DNA of 64,000 nucleotides from Ancistrus triradiatus (taxonomy: Eukaryota > Chordata > Actinopteri > Siluriformes > Loricariidae): NCBI GenBank assembly GCA_025084515.1, contig JAJAGP010000089.1:210001-274000 (forward strand), in the 5' to 3' direction. Made by a program: the position numbers and the translations under genes. Positions within the stretch are counted from its first letter, which is position 1; every line of letters starts with the position of its first letter. Positions 1 through 13,410 of this stretch are shown here, in pieces. Under the pieces are notes generated by a model. The model was not told where the DNA came from. It ran no database searches and was given only the letters and a program-made list of their open reading frames with translations.

Positions 1-375
1 ATAATATAATAATAATAATAATAATAAGTAATAATTGTTAGTATTTCGAATCATAATTATTAATTCATTCAATAATAATATAAAATTATTATAAAATTAT
101 TATTATTTATAAATAATAATAATAACATATAATACTACTACTACTACTACTACTAATAATAATAATAATATTAATAACAACTGTAATATTAATATAATAG
201 TAATATTTATAATAATAGTAATAATAATACTATTATATGTAATAATATTGTTAATTCATTCATTTGTTCAATAATAATAATAATAATAATACTAATAATA
301 GTAATAATAATGATAATAATAATAATGATAATAATAATAATAATAATAATAATAACTATATAATACTACTACTTA
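1..375. repeat. AT-rich triplet repeat (TAA/ATT/ACT)
   Basis: Almost pure A/T sequence made of (TAA)n, (ATT)n and short (ACT)n runs with interruptions. An open frame through it reads mostly asparagine, as expected for (AAT)n, and is not a gene. Confidence 0.9.
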
Positions 376-1595
376 TAATAACACTAATACTAAATACCCG
401 GGTGGCTCTGCATTCTAATATATGCCACCACTGCAGAGATTCGATGTCAAGTCCAGTTCTCTGTATACATCTGAATCATCGTATAAAGACATCCACATGG
501 TGTATGTTGAGTCATCAGTGCTTCAGAGCCTAATGTTGGTGTGCTTTACACCAGTAAAACTTACTTTTTTGTTGTATGTGATGATTTTTGACAAGTGCAC
601 ATTTTCTCAACAATGGAAACCCAATCGAAAAAGGTTTGTGACTGGTAGATCTTTTCTGGTGTTTTAGCTTGCATGGCATGTAAGGAAGATTTCATGCACC
701 TAAAAAGTGGCAAATGTACAAATTACAAAGGGTTTAAACACAGATTTAGCTGTAGATGCAGCAAATGTAACTACTCTGTCTAAAAGGAGCAAAGAGTTGA
801 GCTCAGAAAGCCTTGCAGCATGCAGAGTTCAGCCGGTGTTGCTGCAGATGTTTAACAACATGTTGCCTGAACAGCTTTATAAACCAACGGGAGAGGAATG
901 AGATCAGAACATCTCCGGTTCAGTTCAGATAAAGCTTCACTCCCACGTACCCAGCCTGCTACAGGTCACCGTTTGGACCGTTTGTCTCTATGAACTAAAA
1001 ATAGAAATGGACGTTTAGTTCTCACCGTTGAACCATAAGTGGGTATATGTGATCGGGTGGAGAGGAGGGTGGGGGCTATATGTGTGAATCTGAGTGGGTG
1101 GATGGCTTGATTTTTAATTTCTCTCCATTTTTATCACAACATGCAGAAATAGGAAAGCGAGCTAAGTAAGAAGGGGAAGTGGAGCGTTTTCTGTGAGAAG
1201 ACTGGCACTTATCTGCCCTGTTTCCATAGTAATTGAGGATACTCGGGTGCTTCAGTCGGCTCTAATCCTTCCTTCCTCATTATTTTTCTCAGCGATTTGT
1301 CAGAACGAACAGCGGCTCCCATGCACATCAACCACGAGTAAAACTTCATGTAAAGTTCACGTAAAGGTCGCTCTGCTAACCTTTACTTCCAAGGCTTCCA
1401 AGGCGCACTGTGTAAAACTCAGGATTTGGTTAGTTTTGATTTTCCCGCAGGATATAAATAGGGCAGATGTACTGTTCCAATCTTAGAGCAGCACCCTAAG
1501 CAGTCAGCATGCAGAGGGCAGCATGGACGAATTCTCCAGAACAGGACTGCCCCAGTTGGAACATTAGCACGTTAGTGAGGTGACTTTGTTGCTCC
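376..1595. other. Intergenic, no gene seen
   Basis: Mixed-composition sequence. Short open frames (at most about 100 codons) show no recognisable domain, no good splice context and no continuity. I see nothing I can support as a gene here. Confidence 0.5.
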
Positions 1596-2480
1596 CTTGA
1601 CTTTTTTTCCCCTTTCATTTCACTCTCATCTTCCTAATTCCTTAAATTCCCCACTTGTCCCTTTAATTCCAGGCCCTTCCTGCTCTTTACCATTCCATAT
1701 CCATTCTATTCCTTTTCAATTCTCTTTTCTTTATTTTCTTGTCTTGTTCCGTCATCTCTGAGTCATTCCCTTCCTTTTATTCCCTTCCATTTTTACGTCT
1801 AACCTTTTGATTCTCTTCCTTCACCTGTCCTTTAACTCTATTCCCTGACGTTCCCTTCCCTCCTTTTCCTTCCATCTCATCTCTTGTCTTCCCATTTCTT
1901 GTCTAACTTTTCCCCTCCCTTCCTGTTTGCTCACTTTCCCTTCTCATCTCCCACACAGTCACTGTCTATTCCCTTCCTTTTATTTCCTGCCATTCATTTC
2001 CCTATTGTTGCTTTCCCTCCTTTTCTTGACAGAAACTAATCCCCTTCCTTACATGTCCTTATTCCCTGTAGCTTTGTTTCTAACCTTTTCCCTCTCATCT
2101 CCTGCACTATTTCGATCACACTGTTCCCTTCCGTTGGTTCCCTGCCATCTTAATCCCCATTTCCTCTTCCATTTTTCATACTTTCTTACTTCTTACCATT
2201 CGATTCTCTTCTTTCTCTTTCTGTTTAATTTTTTTCCTTTCTGTTCCCATTGATTTCCTTTTAGTTTGTTCCAGTATATTTCCTGTTTATCCAAACTCCT
2301 TCCCCACCTTTACCTTCCATCTCTTCTCTTCCCCTTCTTTTCATGTTCTTATTCCCTGTGGCATTCATTTGTTCATTTCATTTGCCTTTCATCTGATCCT
2401 TGGCTTGAGCTTCCATCCCTCCAATTTGTTTAGTATCCTTACATTTCCATTCATTACTGTTTATTTAATTCCTTTAGTTT
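1596..2480. repeat. Degenerate pyrimidine-rich repeat (ttcccttcc-like)
   Basis: About 0.9 kb of strongly C/T-biased plus strand built from loose repeats of motifs such as ttcccttcc and cattcccttt. It looks like an old, decayed tandem repeat. Open frames inside it encode low-complexity Ser/Leu/Phe/Pro and are by-products of composition. Confidence 0.75.
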
Positions 2481-3389
2481 TCCTTTGGTTAATTTAGTGT
2501 TTTCCATAAATTTGCAGGGTTCTATGAACATCGTCCCAAAAGAAAGAACGACATGAAATACTTCACTTTGTCCCAGTCTGTTTATTCACTATAATTCTCC
2601 ACATTCCATCAAAACATTCTCTTATACGTTCTGCTACATATTTTATGAATGCCTAATAACAGAGCTGTTAACACTGATCCCCAGACTCCCTCGGCTCTTA
2701 CTCCCGTGCTCCATTGCTCCATAACTACCGTTCCTTACTTATTTCTGTTTCTTAGGATGGTCCAAATATTAAAAACTACCAGAAGTATCAGTCCTCCATT
2801 GATTAGCGTTTTGTAAACATGTACCGGTTTGTTTCTATAGAAATTCTGTTTTCTTATATTAAAGCTACGTAGTGGCACGACCTGAACAAATTTACTGAAG
2901 AGAAGCTCGGAAGCCTAGAAAAGAACCTTGTGCTTATACAGAGCGATGAAACACGACCATACAAGCCCACACACTTAGTCCAACCGAGTCGAAGGTGCCA
3001 ATATTTCTGGAAGTGGCTGTACAGGGAGCCAAACGGTTCGTCATAGATTCTTACACAAGTCCTGATGAAAGAGAGCGATGTCATATCGTGTCAGTCTTCA
3101 GTCCTGCCATGATCATAGGCTGTTTGGGTGAGTCACCTCGCTCGGGAAGAGTCTTTTAGAAAGAGGTTCAAGGAAGGTTCTTAGGAAGAATGATCAGAGA
3201 GGAAGAACACAGCTACCTAAAAAAGGATCTTCTCTCACTTATAACAACTCACAAACAGGAAGCATTAAACGTCATAATTTTAATTAGGACGTTCTAACAA
3301 GACCCTCTAAATAAAGCAAGTCTTAAGTCCAAGCAGCAGGCGCCACGTTTACTAAGTATCTGTTTATATTTGATCTGCCAGTCGAGCCA
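2481..3389 (-). other. Probable distal 3' UTR/downstream region of sbk1
   Basis: Non-coding sequence downstream of the sbk1 stop codon on the minus strand. SBK1 has a long 3' UTR in mammals, so part of this may be transcribed; that is inference. A minus-strand AATAAA lies near 2580. No other gene is visible. Confidence 0.3.
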
Positions 3390-3512
3390 TGGCACTGCCA
3401 CCTCCCCCTGATGGGCGCTCGAGCAAAGCCCTTAAACCAGAGTTAATTCGGGTTGTACCAGGTGTACGTCGCTCTGGGTCAGAGCGTCTCCTAAACGACT
3501 AAATGCGACTTA
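3390..3512 (+). mobile_element. Diverged SINE fragment (tail region) downstream of sbk1 stop
   Basis: This stretch resembles the SINE at 20634-20838 read on its own strand. Shared landmarks in order are a ctgccac motif, gagcaa.gcccttaa, a variable stretch, then tcgctctgg...agcgtct.ctaaa. It is on the opposite genomic strand to that copy. The tRNA-like head is not recognisable here. It lies about 40 bp past the sbk1 stop, so it probably sits in the sbk1 3' UTR in antisense orientation. Confidence 0.6.
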
Positions 3513-3550
3513 TAGCTATCGGCGTCCTCTAATCTGAATACGTAAGGAAG

Positions 3551-5003
3551 TCATACGCAGATCTCGATGGGCGTGGCCATAACCATTTTACTCTTGTCCT
3601 GTCGGTTGGGGGAGGGACTTTTGGAAACCTCCCTCGACGACTGAGGCTCGGACAAAATGCTACGTTTAAGAGGCGTGGGTCTGAGACAGGCGATGGACGC
3701 GGGCTCTCCGTGTCTGTGGGCGGAGCCTCTTGTGACCACGCCCCTGGACGCCCTGCAGGAAGCCCTTCGGCGATGATGATTGAGCAGGTCGTATTTCAGA
3801 AAGTAGAACACCTCTTTGACGCCGCAGCGCCGCTCGGGGTCCGGCGCCAGGAGGCGACCGAACATGCGGAGGGCGTCGTCGGAGAAACGGCGCCACTGTG
3901 ACGGCACAGTGCCCGGCGGGCACGCTCCGTGCTGCCAGCGCTGGAACTCTGCGTAGAAGGTGTCCCCTGGCAGCGCCGCCTCCCACGGGAAGTTTCCTGT
4001 GAGCATGCAGAAGAGGAGCACGCCGAAGGCCCAGACGTCCTGCGGCGTCGCCACCACGATGCCCTCCGAACCCGAGACCTGGCACACTTCGGCCGCTGTG
4101 TACGGGATGGTCCCGCTGACCCGTTTGACGCGGCTGCCCACCCTCCGCGTCATCCCGAAATCGGCCAGCTTGACGTGGCGGCACTCGCGGTCGAACAAGA
4201 GCACGTTCTCCGGCTTCACGTCGCGATGGACCAAGCTCTTGCTGTGCATGAAGTCCAGAGCCAACCCAAGCTGCTGCACGCACCGCTTAACCATGTCCTC
4301 AGGTAGACCGGCCTGGACAACGAGAGAGAGTCAGAGATCGTTAGAGTACAGAACTACAGGATTTATAAAAAGGTGGCAGGAGAAAAACAAAACAAATGAA
4401 CTTCTTAACCTTTTGAGCCCTAAACCTGGACATGAATTCAATTGAAATTACAAGCTGAAGATCGTTTAAATGTATATGGTTACATGTGTGGTCTGATTAG
4501 ATACTGGGTCTTACCACAAGAGGCTGTAACGGGAGGGAGTATCTCATCTTGTATCCAGGCTAGAGGCGGCCTAAGAGGGTAACTAGTGCCTCCTTTCAAT
4601 TGTACAGTTTTCCCCAATAAACTTATCCTTTCACTCTAATATTATAAATCCTTACTTTCATGCATACAACGTTTCGTTCAATCCCAAGAATTCCTTCTTG
4701 GTGCGCTATTTTTTGTCAACGAGTATGCAAAATGCAAAGTACAGGTTCTAAGGGTCCATGACAGCCAAGTTGGCACCTAAGGATTAAACCAACTAGAACT
4801 GTAGTTCACCAACAAGAAAGCATCCTGAAATTACTTGAAAATTATGTGTGATGGCAGACAGAAGTAATTTAATGGCAGTTTTAAATGGAGACAGAAAGGT
4901 ACAGGGTAATGACAGAAATATGAAGAATTAGGAGATCGTTCAGAAATCTGGACCCAGAGCTGAGTGATTAATGTTGAGAAGGACGGAGATGAAGCTGAAG
5001 GTC

Positions 5004-5059
<56 letters not shown>

Positions 5060-8000
5060 GAGGTGTGATCATTTCTTCAGAAGAACCACATTCAGCAATA
5101 GAGATGGGATTTGAAATGAAAAAGGGCGAGAAAAGGATTAGGAACATTAAGTATAAGAGCTATTGGATTGCCGAGCTTTGATGCATGGATTCAAAAAGCA
5201 ACCTGAGCAACAAGAGTTTGGTCGTGTGACGTCCGCAGACCTAGCCCTAACCCCAAGGAGCACTCGTAATTAGGAACCAGCCACAGGTTCAGTCCAGTTA
5301 TTCCAGGGGGAGTTTGTGATTCAGTTGCTACGCTACGCCCAGGCTCAGTGCTCCTTGGAGTGAGAGTTTGGTCTGTAGTTGCCACACCCCACATTACAGG
5401 TGGACGCTTCAGTCCGCCTTCCTTGATTGATTCCTTCTTTGGACCCACCTGGGGTGGTATGATATCAAAGAGGTCTCCCGCAGGGGCATACTCCTGACCA
5501 AACACGTAGTTCTCCTCGGTTTCGAACATGATGTCCAGGGCTTTAATGATGAAGGGGCTGCAACCCAGAGCGGTGGTCAAGCTGTACTCGCGAAGGAAGC
5601 TCCGCAGCTTGGTCTTGTTCTTGTTGACGTACTTCAGGGCCAGTTTTTTGCCTAGCAAATAGACAGAAATACCAAAACGTTCAGACTATACCCCAAAGAC
5701 GGCTCAGAGATAGATGGCTCAGAATTCTCTTGCCTGACTCTAACCTCATCAATGGACCTTGGGATGTACCATCAATATCCATCTACAGTGCAGATCCCAA
5801 GCCCTTCTAACAGAATCTAAAACTAGTTCTAAAATATCATCTCCTGAGTATGGTCTGCCTTTGTAAAGAGTCTAGAAATCTAAGGAGGTATGGTCAGAAT
5901 TTAGCCTTTGGGACCACTGTTATACCTTAAGGAAATAGGAAATAGTTGTGAAGAACTGGATCTGAGTGGTGACCAACATCCAAGGAGGTAAAAGTCTCAT
6001 ATTCTCAAGCCAGGTCTGAAATCAGACAGTGGAAATCCATCCACCCGTCTGTGCCCGTTGAAGCCAAAAACACCCAAGGTTGAAGACACCCTACTTCACT
6101 GAGTCTGCCATGGTGAAAGTCAGCATCCAGTTTTCCTCTCAGATCTCAGAAGTTCCAAGGCTAGATCGACCCTCCTTCTGAAGACCACAGGTGAGGTTCC
6201 TCATTGCTATTAAGACAGCCTTAAGGACCAAAGACCATGATGTTCATCCAGACCTTTAAAAGGTTTTTACTGACCCGGCAGCTGATTGTCCCGTATATGG
6301 AATGCTCTAAATCCTCCCTGCCCTCTTTCTCCTCAGTTTTGGATATGCCCAGTTCCTCTTGTTGGCACTTTATCCGCAGATGGAGGCAGGCTGTGTGCCA
6401 GCGAGTGCAAACTGAGTGGATCAGTGTTTGCTGGCACTTCAGTCGGCTGATGGAGCATATTTGACTGTCTTGCTACAACGGTACAAATGGTGAAAATACA
6501 AAATATTCTTCTGAGATGTTTTCACCTCAGACCTATGCACACCAAATGTGATGTGATTTTTAGGTCATTTCACCAGCGGAAAAAACTAACAAAATGTCTT
6601 CTTCAAGTCATGAAAATGCACTGCAAATATGCAGAAAAACAGCTCAAAATATCGGATACATCTGATTTTGGGAAAAAAGAAAGAAAGGACCATGGGTGTT
6701 TGAGAGTCTCACACAAGAGTGTCTATAATTACACTCAGCTTTTTACATTACATTACAGCTTTTACTCAGATATAACTTATTCTTAAGTATTAATAATCAT
6801 GACCTTGAACTTTTTATAAGCGAGTAAAACGGCTCAGAGGAGAAGGAATGTGAAGACGAAACAAAACTCCATGTTTTACTCATTATGAAAATACAGGAGC
6901 TGTTTCATGAAGCTCAGAAGCGACACTGAGTGGTCAGTGAGGTTTTGTTGCTGGCGAAAGTCCGCAATAATCAAACAAAGGGTGAATACAACAACGTCAC
7001 ATTTTCGCAGTCCGAAAAATCCTGAATAAATTGCACAAACAAAATCACATTTGGCATGTAACGGCCTTAGCAGTGAAGGTCTTTGGATCTAGAAATGAAG
7101 GAGGTAGACGTAGTGAAGATCCATTTTTTAGGGTACTCATGGAAGACGACGTCAAGGACTTATGGGAGCCCAAGAGTCTTAGGAAAATCCAGTTCCAAGG
7201 ACAGTGCGCAGTGTAACATAACTAAGCACCAGAAACACAAAAGGTTAATAGAGAAGGTGTCTCAGCCTTACCCTGTGTACGATGAGCCACCAGGTCCACC
7301 CGGCCGTAGGTCCCCTTCCCTAAAGGTCCAATCAGTTCAAACTGCTGCTCCACCTCAGAGCTGGACAGAGTGGTGAGAGACAATGCCTGCATGTCCTCCA
7401 CTGGGGCCGGGCCTGGGGCCACGCCCACACCATTGCTCCGTCCCACTGTGGACACGCCCACCTGGGCACTGAAACACAGGACGCTGTTATTTGTTTCATG
7501 CCATTTCTTAACAGGCGTTACTGCATTTTGCTCTCACCCTCACCCATCTCCTCTGATGCCAGGAGACGAGTTAGACGAGATGCCAAGGGACCAGAGGCTC
7601 AAATGAGTAGCTTAAGTAGGCTATTATTAAGATGATAATAATGATAATAAGGATGCGGTGTAAATACTGAACACTTTTCCTTTTTCCTACAATTTTATAC
7701 TCCTAGTTCATATTTGTCCCCTTTGGCTTCTCAGAATTTGTACTCGTAATTGATATATTAAGCTATACTAATTGTAATGTGGGTTCATCCTGGTCAGTGT
7801 CTCATCTTACTTAAACCTTGAACCTTGAGTGTCTGGAGCGAAAATACAAATGGTGCCAGACCTCAGCCTGCCAGAGACAGATCCCATCTCTGGTGAGGTG
7901 AGGACTGTCGGGTACGGATCTCAGGCACCGCTGGTGTTCATAACGCTGTCAAGTTCGCTGGCACCATTAGAAGTTCTGCCATGCTAGAGGTCCCGAGTCT

Positions 8001-9073
8001 CTGTGTGCACCGTGCTGGGGGCAGGGTCGGTTGGAGGTCGGAGGCATTACTGGTTTTCCCAGACACAACAAGCTTTGGTAAAAACATCAATACTTTCGAC
8101 TTGCACTTGCACTAAACCCCTTGAGCCCTCAGTCGCTGCGAGAGTTAAAGCTCTCGCATGTTCCTGTTCTCTCTGCATTTAGAAAGCATTAGCAAACAGG
8201 CCGGATCGATCCCACGGTGTCTCTGTCATGGTTAAAATGGCTAGACAGTTGTTATCTCGTCATCATGTCCTTACTGTAAGTGCATAAAAAATACAAAGAC
8301 CTGCAGTTCATATGAGGGAAGCTACATATAGTAAATAAATAAATAAATACATAAATAAACAAATAAATAAACAAATAAATAAGCATAAATATATCAGTAA
8401 ATAAATGTTTCATATGTAGGAAAACAAAGAGAGATAAATAAAGAATAAACCAAAATGTTTTGTTGTCACTGATTGTATTTGAAATGTGTATAAAAAAGAG
8501 TGCAATAAATAAATAAATAAATCAATTAATTAATTCATTAATATTTTACACATGGGATCATACTGAAATAAATACAAAATAATACAATTAAAACAAAATA
8601 TTCAATGTGTGTTTAAAAGAGCAAAATAAATAAACCAGTACATAAATACATAAACAAATTCCTGCCTGTTCTCAAATGTTTGAACATAAAAAGGACTAAA
8701 ACAAAGCCTAGATAAACATTTCTCTCAGAAGGCAAAAAGAGGTCAAAATAAAATAAACAAAAATATAAATCATAGCAAACAAATCACACAATAACACAAA
8801 AATACATACAAAAATAAATTAATAAAAACAGAAGTGCAGCGTATAATGAAGTATAGTAAATATAATAAATAAATAAATAAATAACAATAATAATAAAAAA
8901 TCGGCATGTAACATTTAAAACGTGTAATTCTCAGCAACGCACAAACAGTAAGAAGCCGAAAACAGAAATCAAAACCAGAGATCAGAGAAGTTTTTTAAAA
9001 ATCCATAGAGACAAATGTAGAGAATTAACAATCTCTCCTGGTGAGAGAAAATGACACGGTCTGGGAGAGTCCA

Positions 9074-9137
<64 letters not shown>

Positions 9138-9517
9138 GGTAAATCCACCTGCTGGTGCGTTTTGGGATGCTGGAACAAGCAGAGCACGGGGAGAGCATGC
9201 AGGACCAGTGCTAAAGAATAACTCATTCATCTCACTCAGGATCCGAACCACACGCTGGATTATTAAGTGATTGGATCATAGACAGTAAATCTCAGTCATT
9301 TAATCATTAATATTAATTAAAGCTTACAAGCTTGGCGCTACATAAATAACGACTTATAACTTTGATCCTTCCGACATCTATTATCAAAGCCTGGTTATTG
9401 AAACTTTTAATCACCGCATGACATCATCTGAACTTCATCTTAAACTTGACGTTGAGGTGATCCGGTGACGGTCTCCGGGTCTCACCTGCCCTCTCGCTCT
9501 GCTCCATGCTCCTGCAT
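3551..9517 (-). CDS. sbk1: SH3 domain-binding serine/threonine kinase 1, 4 coding exons
   Basis: Protein kinase of the SBK/NKF1 family, which phosphorylates Ser/Thr; its substrates are poorly known. Predicted coding exons (minus strand) are 9517-9486, 7468-7272, 5651-5449 and 4312-3551, giving 397 residues, close to the mammalian protein. The start at 9517 has an in-frame TGA directly upstream, and it is the only ATG in exon 1 whose phase fits exon 2. Visible motifs: glycine loop GKGTYGRV (about 61-68), lysine of ALK at 83, HRD at 173-175, DFG at 195-197, and the family's C-terminal end reading ATPIEICV. Oddity: the APE motif reads AAE. The GC-rich promoter at 9.4-10 kb fits this start. The identification is firm; UTRs are not defined. 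Confidence 0.93.
5008..5056. repeat. (GA)n microsatellite in sbk1 intron
   Basis: Nearly pure GA dinucleotide run between sbk1 coding exons 3 and 4. Confidence 0.9.
8328..8890. repeat. A-rich (AAAT)n-type low complexity in sbk1 intron 1
   Basis: Repeated aaataaat, aaacaaat and related runs over about 0.55 kb, interrupted by short unique stretches. No coding potential. Confidence 0.8.
9075..9135. repeat. (CA)n microsatellite
   Basis: Uninterrupted CA dinucleotide tract of about 60 bp in sbk1 intron 1. Confidence 0.95.
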
Positions 9518-9960
9518 TCACGCGCTCCGGATCCGTCAGAGGCTCGGACCGAACGGCTCCAGACCAGATATCCCGGATTTAAACGATAACCCGGGTGAAA
9601 TGCGGGTGTCTCCTCGCGCCTGTGCCTGCTGGACCGATCCTTTGTGCTCACGGTTTGGCTCCGGTTTGTTTTGCTCCTCTCATCTCCGCTTCTTGTCCGT
9701 TGTTCCAGCGCGCGCTCTCCGTTAGATTAGACCCGGTGCTGCTGCTGAGGCTTCCCTCGGTCCTGGTTTCCCTGTGCGCGCGCGCGCTCCTGACCCACAG
9801 CTGCAGGTCCAGATCAGAGGACAGAGATCAGAACTCAGTCCGGTACAGAGCGATCCGCTGCGCCACGCGCTCTCGATCTGCGCCTCTCGCGCCTGCGGTG
9901 AGTATAAAACGGGGCGCACGAGAGCACTCACGTGAGCACCGGGTCCTAGTGCCCGGAAGA
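9430..9960 (-). promoter_or_regulatory. GC-rich, CpG-dense sbk1 first exon/promoter
   Basis: GC- and CpG-rich block (many gcgc/cgcg words around 9700-9900) standing out from AT-rich flanks and spanning the first sbk1 coding exon (9486-9517). This composition fits a vertebrate CpG-type promoter firing leftward. A transcription start was not determined. Confidence 0.6.
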
Positions 9961-10673
9961 GACCCAATTAATAAAGTGCTGCAGGTAAGAGACAAACAAA
10001 AGAAACATTTATTTACTTATTCATTATTGCGTATTCATTAATTATTATATATTTATAATCTTATCAGTCTCTCGTTAATTTCAAACATTCTGATAAAAAT
10101 ATGAATTTATTTTAATGGTAATAATTAATTTAATAATTATTTATTATGTTGCTATTACTTTTGTATTTCCATTTCCCCTCATTGTATTTATGTAATTATT
10201 TATTTGTCTATTTATGTTTTATCTTTTCCTTACCATCGGTTTTCACCCAGTTTGCAGTAATGCAGTAATTAATTAATTAATTCAATAAATATATTTTATT
10301 TTTATGTATTTATTTATTCATTTATTCAGTTTTTCCGCATTTAAAAGTCTTTATTATTTAATGAATTGTGTATATTATTGTTTCAGTCGTTTCAAATAGG
10401 CTTTCTAACACGTTGCACAGTAAAATATCCCTTCAAAAATATAGACCTTTTTCCTCTCTGCTCATATCATGTTCACATTCTTCTCTGTCTCTCTCTCTCT
10501 TAGCATTTCCTCCTTTCTCCCCTCATCCCATCTCTATCTCACGTTTTTTTCCAGCGTCCCACTTTCACTTTTTGCTTTTCTTCTCCTCTCTCTATCCAGG
10601 GCGCCCTGTTTCTCTCTCCTGAAACACTCTGGCCTCAAAACTCTGGAGGCTGCCCTGTTTGTATCAGTCCAAA

Positions 10674-10767
<94 letters not shown>
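10674..10767. repeat. Compound (GT)n(GA)n microsatellite
   Basis: A (GT)n run of about 37 bp directly followed by a (GA)n run of about 55 bp. Confidence 0.95.
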
Positions 10768-10769
<2 letters not shown>

Positions 10770-10893
10770 CAGAGACACAGACAGAGTGCACTGAGGACAC
10801 GATGTTCAAGATACAGAGGTGCCAGTATATATTTAATTATAATTACATCTAACATCTTTAAAAATATGAAAAGCAAAGGAGAAACTACTCTCA

Positions 10894-10895
<2 letters not shown>

Positions 10896-10932
<37 letters not shown>

Positions 10933-11168
10933 TGTAAAATAATAATAAATAACAGTGATAACAGTGAAATAATTATAGTAGCAATAATAACAAAATAAAA
11001 TAACAACAATTGTAATAATTATAATAATAACAACAATAAAAACAATGAAATATATTATAATTATAACATTATAATTAATTATAAATGAAAATGATAATAA
11101 TCATAGAATAATTAAAAATAACTATAATAATAATATCATTATGATTACTACAAATAACAACAACAAAA

Positions 11169-11212
<44 letters not shown>

Positions 11213-11215
11213 CAT
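10896..11215. repeat. (TAA)n-rich low complexity
   Basis: Two purer (TAA)n arrays, near 10896-10930 and 11168-11212, joined by degenerate A/T-rich copies. Confidence 0.85.
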
Positions 11216-12761
11216 TTTTGTATTTAGTAAGCTCCTTTATAAAGCACTTGGCTGCTTTACACTTTTTAGAATAGACATATAACAAACAATTGCAGCCAAA
11301 TGAAGGAGGAAAACATGTATGATGATAAAGTATGATGGCATTTTAAAATCACTCTGCATTAGGTGAATGCTTTCTTGAATACAAAACGTGTGAAATGAGA
11401 CACATTACAAAAAGCCAGACTGTTAGTACAGATAACTTCGGATTCTAATTGAACTCTGCCCCCTGTAGTCAGAAAAGCGCAACAGCAAGAAGGAAAATAG
11501 GACATTACCATGGCAACTGGAGGGGCAATTGTTTGAAGGTCGTGTTGGGACAAGTCCTGGTTGAAGTCTGGGTCATGTAATGAGGAAAGGTCTCTGAAAA
11601 GGAGATGTGCAGGTGGATGAAGCGAGTGTTAACTAAGAGAAGGTCGGCTAATATGAAGCGAGGTCATGACTGTCTATGCAGACGGACTCGGTGTGGATTG
11701 TGCATGCTGCTACTGGGATCACTATTGTTATTGAATGTTATTGAATGACAGCCAAGAAACGGCTGATCTGCTGGGAATTACACAAACAGTAGGTACTGGA
11801 GTTACACACCATGGTGTAATGGTCTTCGACAGACAGGGAATTAAGCAGAACCAAATATGGACAAAAAACTGAATTTGTGAGAAAAGTTGTGCTTGTTACA
11901 TTTATATTTACATTTATGTTTATTTGAGCAGATGAAGAGTTGAAGACTTGGGGTTTGAAAACAGAAAAATTCCTTCTGAAAAGTGGGACGTTGAATCTTA
12001 TGGTGGATGGACTGCATCTCTAATCCCAATAAAGCACAACCAGGAGTGATTCAGAGAGGCGGCTCACTTACTGGCATGGCTTATGATATTGACATGTGGA
12101 AAACATACCAAAGTCCAGACAGCGAGCACACAAAGGCGAGGCTTAGACCGTAGAGCTGTACTGATGCTCAAATGTGACACAAAACTGGTGAGAAAGCCAA
12201 GTCTGTGGTTAAAGCAAGACCCCAGGGAGTTACAGAATTTTCAAGAATGTGCTTATCTCTTTATTTTTGGCCTTGTGCAGTCGACTTGCGTTAAAAGTTG
12301 GACTTTTTACGCTTTGTTCGTCCTCGTAAACAGTGTCTAAATCCCAAACCTGAACGGTTTGATGAAAGCCAGGCGTGTCTTTGTGCATCTCTGAAGCTGT
12401 GGGTGTGACTGAGGAGCTCGAGGAGAAGCGTGTGGGTGATCCTGTACCCTGGTTATGATTCTGCACTAAAATAGGATCCTGAATCCCCTGAATAGGAGTT
12501 TTGCACAATGAGTCACCTCAGCTCTGGGAAAGGTTCATGTGGAGCCTCTAAGGCAGCACGGGGAGTTAAGGGTGGCTTGAGTGCTTTCAGATATTTTGGG
12601 GAGTAATCTGTGTAGGGAACAAGCGTATCCGTGGATGTCTGGACAGGATGGAGGCTAAAGCATTCAGGATCAGCTTTATAAGACAGAGAAGAACATAACA
12701 ATCTGAGGTCCAAACCTGCAACACAACTACCTGCTGCATCTCTGTGCTGTTCTGAGGAAGA

Positions 12762-12835
12762 TGTTATTATTATTATTGTTATTGTTGTTGTTGTTGCTGC
12801 TGCTGCTGCTGTTTTGTTGCTGTTGTTCATGTTGT
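12762..12835. repeat. Mixed trinucleotide repeat (ATT/GTT/GCT)
   Basis: Successive runs of tta, ttg and ctg triplets with gradual interconversion. Confidence 0.8.
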
Positions 12836-13358
12836 TGCTCTTTTACTCTTGTTGTGCAAACACTGCACATATAAATGAGTCTCCATTACTGCCACTAAAC
12901 ACAGTGCAGTTTTGTTAATCCCTGGTTTTGTTTAGACCCCCCGGGGTAAACACAGCCTTATGTACACTTTCATTTTCAGTTCCAGCTTCACCACACACTC
13001 TTCGATAATCAGCTATATTGGTTCCAGTCTCTTCATATTTGTGGTCGAAATATGACATTAATCCAGTTTGAAAAATGAATCCACATTCAGACGCAAAGGG
13101 GTAATAAAGACATGACAAGGGCATCTGTGAGTAAACCGAACTCATCAGGCTCACCCCATATGAGTCTGGGCATGTAGGGTGAACACACCCTCTCTCCCAA
13201 CGTCAAGCAGGTCTCTGTGCCATCTGTAACCGGTCCTGTCTTTCTGCACCACCTGAGACAGTCTGGCATTATCACCTTCAGCAAGGATACGAGCCCATTT
13301 GAGGAGCACCAGCTGGCACCGGTAACCTCAGGGAGTCATAAAAAAAAAAAACCCTGTG

Positions 13359-13410
13359 ATTTACAGTAATTTTCAAAATCCTGTACAGGTCATGATGGAT
13401 TACTGTAAAT
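13359..13410. repeat. Perfect 12-bp inverted repeat (hairpin)
   Basis: ATTTACAGTAAT at 13359-13370 and its exact reverse complement ATTACTGTAAAT at 13399-13410, separated by 28 bp. Such acagtaat arms are common in fish repeats and may mark a short transposon relic. Confidence 0.7.

Noticed and set aside
264..533. Asparagine-rich small protein
   Set aside because: Translation of an (AAT)n microsatellite.
3666..4445. Several overlapping open frames on both strands over sbk1 exon 4
   Set aside because: Shadows of a GC-rich kinase exon; only the minus-strand frame with HRD and DFG motifs makes sense.
9595..10041. Plus-strand open frame of about 148 codons next to the sbk1 promoter
   Set aside because: CpG-rich composition leaves frames open by chance; no domain and no splice partner found. 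A divergent non-coding transcript cannot be excluded.
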